From contig NZ_NETK01000001.1 in assembly GCF_002343915.1 (NCBI RefSeq), positions 8,756,001 through 8,820,000 of the forward strand: DNA of 64,000 bases, written 5' to 3'. Below the pieces are notes generated by a model that worked only from the letters and a program-made list of their open reading frames with translations, did not search any database and was not told where the DNA came from. A program made the translations under genes and the position numbers. The stretch comes from Nannocystis exedens. GTDB taxonomy: Bacteria; Myxococcota_A; Polyangia; Nannocystales; Nannocystaceae. Of the stretch, positions 60,396 through 64,000 are shown piece by piece; within the stretch, counting starts at the first letter, position 1, and each line of letters opens with the position of its first letter.

Positions 60396-61619
60396 ATGGC
60401 AGAGGACTGGCGATCCTTGATCGATCGGCGATTTCCGGCGTCGCAGAGCCTGCTGCTGCGCTATCACAAGGTGCTGGCGGTCCCGGGCCTGGCGGTCGAT
60501 CTGGCGCTCGAAGACCTCGAGCCGTGCTCGCACGGCGAAGGCGCGACGACGTTCGCGCTGGCGGGGTCCGGCGACCGCGAGGTGATCGTCTGCGACGAGT
60601 CGAGCCGGATGTGCACGGGCACGTACAAGGCGCTCGACGCGTGCGTGACGGTGGCGCTGCTGCGACGCGCGAACGTGCGGCAGGTGGTGGCGTCGTCGGG
60701 CGGCAACCTGAGCGCGGCGCTGGCGACTTATGCGGGGCGCGCGGGGCTCGAGGCGTTCTTGTTTCAGCCGCGTCGCACGCTGTACAAGCAGCGCGGCGAT
60801 CACTTCGGCGCAACCGTCCACCTGATCGCGGTCGACCTGCCGGAGCCCGAGGTCAAGCGGTTGGCGCGCGGCTTCGCCGAGCGGTTCGGGCTGGCGCACG
60901 TGCCCGACGTCCGCTGGCGGCTGGCGGCGTCGGCGGTGCGGGCGATGTTCGTGCTCGAGAGCGCGGCCGAGCTGGGGCGCGTCGACTGCCTGGCGCAGAC
61001 GGTGTGCGCGGGCTTCGGGCCGGCGGGGATCTACCAGTGCTTCGCGGCGCTGCGCCGCCACGGGCTGTTGCGCCGCAGCGACGTGCCGCGGTTCCTCGGG
61101 TTCCAGCAGGAGGCCAACGCGCCGATCGTGCGCGCGTGGCAGGCGGGCGAGCCGGCGCTGGCGCGCGAGCACGTGCGACCCGAACCCGACCGCTACCTCG
61201 AGCCGGGGCTTTACAACACCGATCCCGCCCGCGAGTACGCGCGCCTGGCCGCGCTGCTGCGCGAGGTCGGCGGGGAGATGCTGGCGCTGACCGAGGCCGA
61301 CCAGGCGCGCCACCAGGCGCCGCTGCTGGCGCGGATGCAGGCGGCGGGGTTCGAATTCTCGCGCCTGCCGGGCACGGACGAGGTGGTCGAAAAGACAGGT
61401 CTGCTGACCGGCATCGGCGTGCTCAAGGCGATCGACGAGGGCCGGGTGACGGCGGGCGAGCGGGCGCTGCTGATGCTGACCGGCGGGGTGCGCGAGCTCG
61501 CCGGGGCGGCCCCGCCGAGCCCGGCGCTGGTGATCGACGCCAGCCGCAGCGAGGCCGAGTGGTTGGACGAGCTCGGGCGGAGGTTCGGGCTCGCTACATG
61601 TGCACGAGCTCGAGCTTGA
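60396..61619 (+). CDS. Fold-type II PLP enzyme (threonine synthase/serine dehydratase-like)
   Basis: 407 residues. RMCTGTYKALDACVTVALLR carries the PLP lysine (K78); SSGGNLSAALATYAGRAGLE is the phosphate/Asn loop; AGFGPAGIYQCFAALRRHG and LMLTGGVRELAG complete the cofactor site. It catalyses a beta- or gamma-replacement or elimination on an amino acid; the exact reaction is unknown. It is transcribed away from the other locus-B genes but probably belongs with them. ATG 60396 is favoured by a G-rich site. The 3' end overlaps the convergent VOC gene by 26 bases. Confidence 0.87.
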   Translation: MAEDWRSLIDRRFPASQSLLLRYHKVLAVPGLAVDLALEDLEPCSHGEGATTFALAGSGDREVIVCDESSRMCTGTYKALDACVTVALLRRANVRQVVASSGGNLSAALATYAGRAGLEAFLFQPRRTLYKQRGDHFGATVHLIAVDLPEPEVKRLARGFAERFGLAHVPDVRWRLAASAVRAMFVLESAAELGRVDCLAQTVCAGFGPAGIYQCFAALRRHGLLRRSDVPRFLGFQQEANAPIVRAWQAGEPALAREHVRPEPDRYLEPGLYNTDPAREYARLAALLREVGGEMLALTEADQARHQAPLLARMQAAGFEFSRLPGTDEVVEKTGLLTGIGVLKAIDEGRVTAGERALLMLTGGVRELAGAAPPSPALVIDASRSEAEWLDELGRRFGLATCARARA

Positions 61620-62028
61620 TGCCGTCGGGGTCGGTGAAGAAGACGGCGTAGTAGCCGGGCGCGTAGGGGTACTCGGCGGGAGCGTCGAGGATCTCGACGC
61701 CGGCCTCGACGAGCCGCCGGTGGACCTCGTCGATCGCGGCCCGCGAGTCGAGGGCGATGGCGAAGTGGTGCAGGCCGACGCTGTAGCGATCGAAGGCGCG
61801 GCCGCGGTGCTCCGGGGCGGCCTCCCACACGCCGAGCATGAACTGGCCGGCCGCGAGCAACATCATGCGGCAACCCTCGTGCTTGTGCGGGGCGCCGACG
61901 ACGTCCATGACGACCTGGCCGCCGAGCAGCTCGAACAGCCGGGTGTAGAACGCCCGCGAGCGCTCGTAGTCATTGACGGTGATCGAGACGTGGTGGATCC
62001 CGGTGGCCTTGGGCGAGACAGCGGTCAT
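61594..62028 (-). CDS. VOC (glyoxalase/dioxygenase) superfamily protein
   Basis: 144 residues with two beta-alpha-beta-beta-beta modules: IHHVSITVNDYERSRAFYTR starts the first, LHHFAIALDSRAAIDEVHRR the second, and FFTDPDGIKLELVHM ends it with the metal-binding glutamate. Histidines in IHH and LHH plus the last glutamate fit a mononuclear metal site. It may be a lyase, dioxygenase or resistance protein binding the locus product. Confidence 0.9.
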   Translation of the reverse strand: MTAVSPKATGIHHVSITVNDYERSRAFYTRLFELLGGQVVMDVVGAPHKHEGCRMMLLAAGQFMLGVWEAAPEHRGRAFDRYSVGLHHFAIALDSRAAIDEVHRRLVEAGVEILDAPAEYPYAPGYYAVFFTDPDGIKLELVHM

Positions 62029-62501
62029 GCACAACCTCCTACGCGAACGCGACGAGGCTAGCGAGCGGGTGAGGAGGAGACCATCCGGCGCGTCCGTAGC
62101 CGCGAACGACGACGCAGGGGTCGAGAGGCCGCGCGCCCGCACCTGCGGGCCGCGAGGCGCCCTGGCGGGTCGGCGCGAGCACCTGGGCGAGCCAGGTCCG
62201 GTGGCCCACGACGTCGAACGGGGGCGGGTCGACGTGGACGCGCGAGGTCGAGTGGTTGCGCTCGACCTCGGGCAGGTGGGCCTCGACGGCCTCGCGGGCG
62301 ACGACGACGTCGGGCAGGTCGGTTCGCGAATCAACCTGGTCTTGAGGACAGGCGTCGGGGCGGTTCGGGAAGCGCAGCGGGCCGCGTGGCGATCACGGCC
62401 CATCGGGGGGTCCATCGGCGGTGAAGATCACGCGCTCGTAGTCGGCGGCGCAAGCCGAGGCGCTGACGACCGTCGCGCGACGCTCGATCGGGCGCGCCGC
62501 G
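62029..62501. other. 473-bp gene-free region with histidine-kinase gene fragment
   Basis: Apart from the kinase relic at 62175-62310 and a partial palindrome copy near 62341, no gene or promoter could be supported. Confidence 0.5.
62175..62310 (-). pseudogene. Relic of a paralogous histidine-kinase gene
   Basis: Bases 62178-62305 line up with 62824-62951 of the intact kinase gene at a constant offset of 646. From 62209 identity is roughly 85%, and in the kinase frame both read EAHLPEVERNHST and RVHVDPPPF. The match ends abruptly on both sides. It is a leftover of a tandem duplication or of gene conversion between neighbours. Confidence 0.75.
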
Positions 62502-64000
62502 TCAGCGGGTCGGACCGACGACGAGGGGCAGGTCGATGGTGAAGGTCGAGCCGGTGCCGAGCTCGCTGACGACCGAGATCGTGCCGCCCATGCGCTCGCA
62601 CAGCTTGCGACAGATGGCGAGGCCGAGGCCCATGCCGCCGACCTTGCGGGTCGGCGAGTCGTCGACCTGGCTGAAGGCGTCGAAGATCTTGGTGCGCTGC
62701 TGCTTGCTCATGCCGATGCCGGTGTCGGCGACCTCGACGACGAGGCGGTCGCCGCGGCGGACGACGCGGAGGTCGATGGTGCCGCGCTCGGTGAAGCGGG
62801 CGGCGTTGCGCACGACGCTGCCGATCACCTGGACGAGCTTGCCCCGGTCGTTGACGACCTCGAACGGCGGCGGGTCGACGTGGACGCGCAGGGTCGAGTG
62901 GTTGCGCTCGACCTCGGGCAGGTGCGCCTCGACGACCTCGCGGACGACGTCGGCGATCGGGAAGCTGGCGGCGGCGAGGACGAGGCGGCCGGACTCGAGC
63001 TGGGTGATGTCGAGGACGTCGGAGATGATGCCGAGCAGGCCGCGGCCGGCCCGCGAGATCTTGTCGAGGTCGCGGGCGATGGCGTCGAGGCCGTCGTCGG
63101 CGGCCTCCTCGTGGAGCATCTCGGCGGCGCCGATGATCCAGTTGAGCGGGGTCCGCAGCTCGTGGCTCATGTTGAGCATGAAGCGGCTCTTGGCGACGCT
63201 GGCCTCCTCGGCCGAGCGCCGGGCCTCGTCGAGCGCGGTGAACATGCGCGCGTTCTCGATGGCGATCGCGAGCTGCGTGGTCAAGAGGCGCAGGATCTCG
63301 AGGCGGTGCGGGGTGAAGGCGCCCCAGATCGCGCGGTTCTCGAGGTAGAGCGCGCCGATCCGCTGGCCGCGGCTGAGCAGCGGGAAACAGGCCAGCGACA
63401 GCGGGCGCACGCGCAGCAGGTAGGCGCCGAGCAGGCTGGGGTTGTTGTCGACGTCGTCGGGCAGGAGGACCCGGCCGCTGCGCTGGCACACGCGCAGAAG
63501 GCCCGCCGGGACGTCGGCCTCGCTGATCGGCAGGTCGTCGTGGAGGACGACGCCCTGGTCGGCGGCGTAGCTGGCGACGACGACGAGGCCGCCGCTGCTC
63601 GCCAGGGCGAGGGCGCCCCGGTCGGCGCCGGCGTTCTCGACGAGGATCGCCATGAACTTGCGCAGGAGGGCGTTGCGGTCGACCTCGACGGCGAAGGTCT
63701 CGGCGGCCTTGATCGCGCTCGAGAGGTCGAGGCGCGGGTCGACCGAGGTGGCGGTGACGATCGAGGCCTCGAGCGACTCGCCGGCGAGCGGCGGGCGGGC
63801 GACGGCCCGCGGCAAGCAGGTGCGGAACAAGTTGCCGTGGACGGCCAGCAGCGCGTCGGCCCGCGGGGCGGCGCCCCAGCGGCGGTAGACGGCCTCGGCG
63901 TCGGCGAGCGCGGCGGCGGCCATGCTGTCGCGCCCGGCCTGCAGGTGGTACGCGCCGGCCAGCTCGGCGGCCAGGGCCTCGGTGGCGATGGCGCCGCCGC
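62502..64000 (-). CDS. GAF-sensor histidine kinase, C-terminal part of a giant AAA/TPR sensor (partial)
   Basis: The frame is open to the window edge, so the start lies beyond 64000. The visible ~499 residues begin with helical repeats (LAAELAGAYHLQAGRDSM ... AEAVYRRWGAAPRADALLA), then a GAF domain (VDRNALLRKFMAILVENAGA to LTTQLAIAIENARMF), a HisKA domain with the phosphorylated histidine in FMLNMSHELRTPLNW, and an ATPase domain with VVRNAARFTERG (N box), ADTGIGM and GMGLGLAICRKLCERMGG. The upstream repeat text is like that of the sensor at 3554, so it probably also starts with kinase-like and AAA domains. No receiver domain follows. Confidence 0.9.
   Translation of the reverse strand, partial: GGAIATEALAAELAGAYHLQAGRDSMAAAALADAEAVYRRWGAAPRADALLAVHGNLFRTCLPRAVARPPLAGESLEASIVTATSVDPRLDLSSAIKAAETFAVEVDRNALLRKFMAILVENAGADRGALALASSGGLVVVASYAADQGVVLHDDLPISEADVPAGLLRVCQRSGRVLLPDDVDNNPSLLGAYLLRVRPLSLACFPLLSRGQRIGALYLENRAIWGAFTPHRLEILRLLTTQLAIAIENARMFTALDEARRSAEEASVAKSRFMLNMSHELRTPLNWIIGAAEMLHEEAADDGLDAIARDLDKISRAGRGLLGIISDVLDITQLESGRLVLAAASFPIADVVREVVEAHLPEVERNHSTLRVHVDPPPFEVVNDRGKLVQVIGSVVRNAARFTERGTIDLRVVRRGDRLVVEVADTGIGMSKQQRTKIFDAFSQVDDSPTRKVGGMGLGLAICRKLCERMGGTISVVSELGTGSTFTIDLPLVVGPTR

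Overview
The window is high-GC, densely packed DNA typical of a predatory, multicellular-lifestyle delta-type bacterium. I infer Myxococcota, most likely the Nannocystineae (Nannocystis/Enhygromyxa type). The reasons are several secreted lipoproteins with Thr/Gly/Ser-rich linkers, eukaryote-like kinase relics, giant AAA-ATPase/GAF sensor proteins, an MglA-like GTPase beside roadblock proteins, two near-perfect sigma-54 promoters, and many small natural-product enzymes. No rRNA, tRNA, CRISPR array or complete insertion sequence was seen.

Layout. 1-9720: a dead tandem kinase gene, a GST-like protein, a PaaI-like thioesterase, a 1651-residue sensor (pseudokinase/AAA/GAF/PAS/STAS) and topoisomerase IB. 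9891-14972: a single-domain response regulator, two consecutive D-Ala-D-Ala-ligase-like ATP-grasp enzymes, a CotH-like lipoprotein and a small orphan protein. 15365-20862: a compact locus with P450, SufS-like PLP enzyme, O-methyltransferase, a 58-residue peptide with its own promoter and ribosome site, and an adenylate-forming ligase with an N-terminal PqqD-like (RRE-type) domain; I read this as a candidate peptide-modifying (RiPP-like) system. 21060-43357: mostly envelope proteins (lipoproteins, S9 and M23 peptidases, IgGFc-binding-type protein, VWA protein, cyclophilin), plus LysR, UvrA2, acetyltransferase, ATP-grasp and TfoX-like genes. 43619-47760: DUF6176-like protein, MFS exporter, UGT-like glycosyltransferase and a signal-less periplasmic-binding-fold protein. 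47770-51833: an operon of roadblock protein, response regulator-DUF4388-roadblock protein and MglA-like GTPase. 52735-62028: a second biosynthetic locus (GT-A-like protein with RRE-like N-terminus, two methyltransferases, haem-oxygenase-like oxidase, class IV aminotransferase, amino-acid dehydrogenase, fold-II PLP enzyme, VOC protein). 62502-64000: the C-terminal part of a GAF-histidine kinase that runs off the window.

The most striking undescribed signal is a short palindrome family. Its core is TGTCC, four bases (often TCGG or TGGA), GGACA, frequently extended to GGACATGTCC. It recurs across the whole window, both between genes and inside genes in frame. In the MglA-like GTPase the palindromes have multiplied so that the linker reads VPEDS over and over; next to two genes they form 9- and 12-bp hairpins that could act as terminators.
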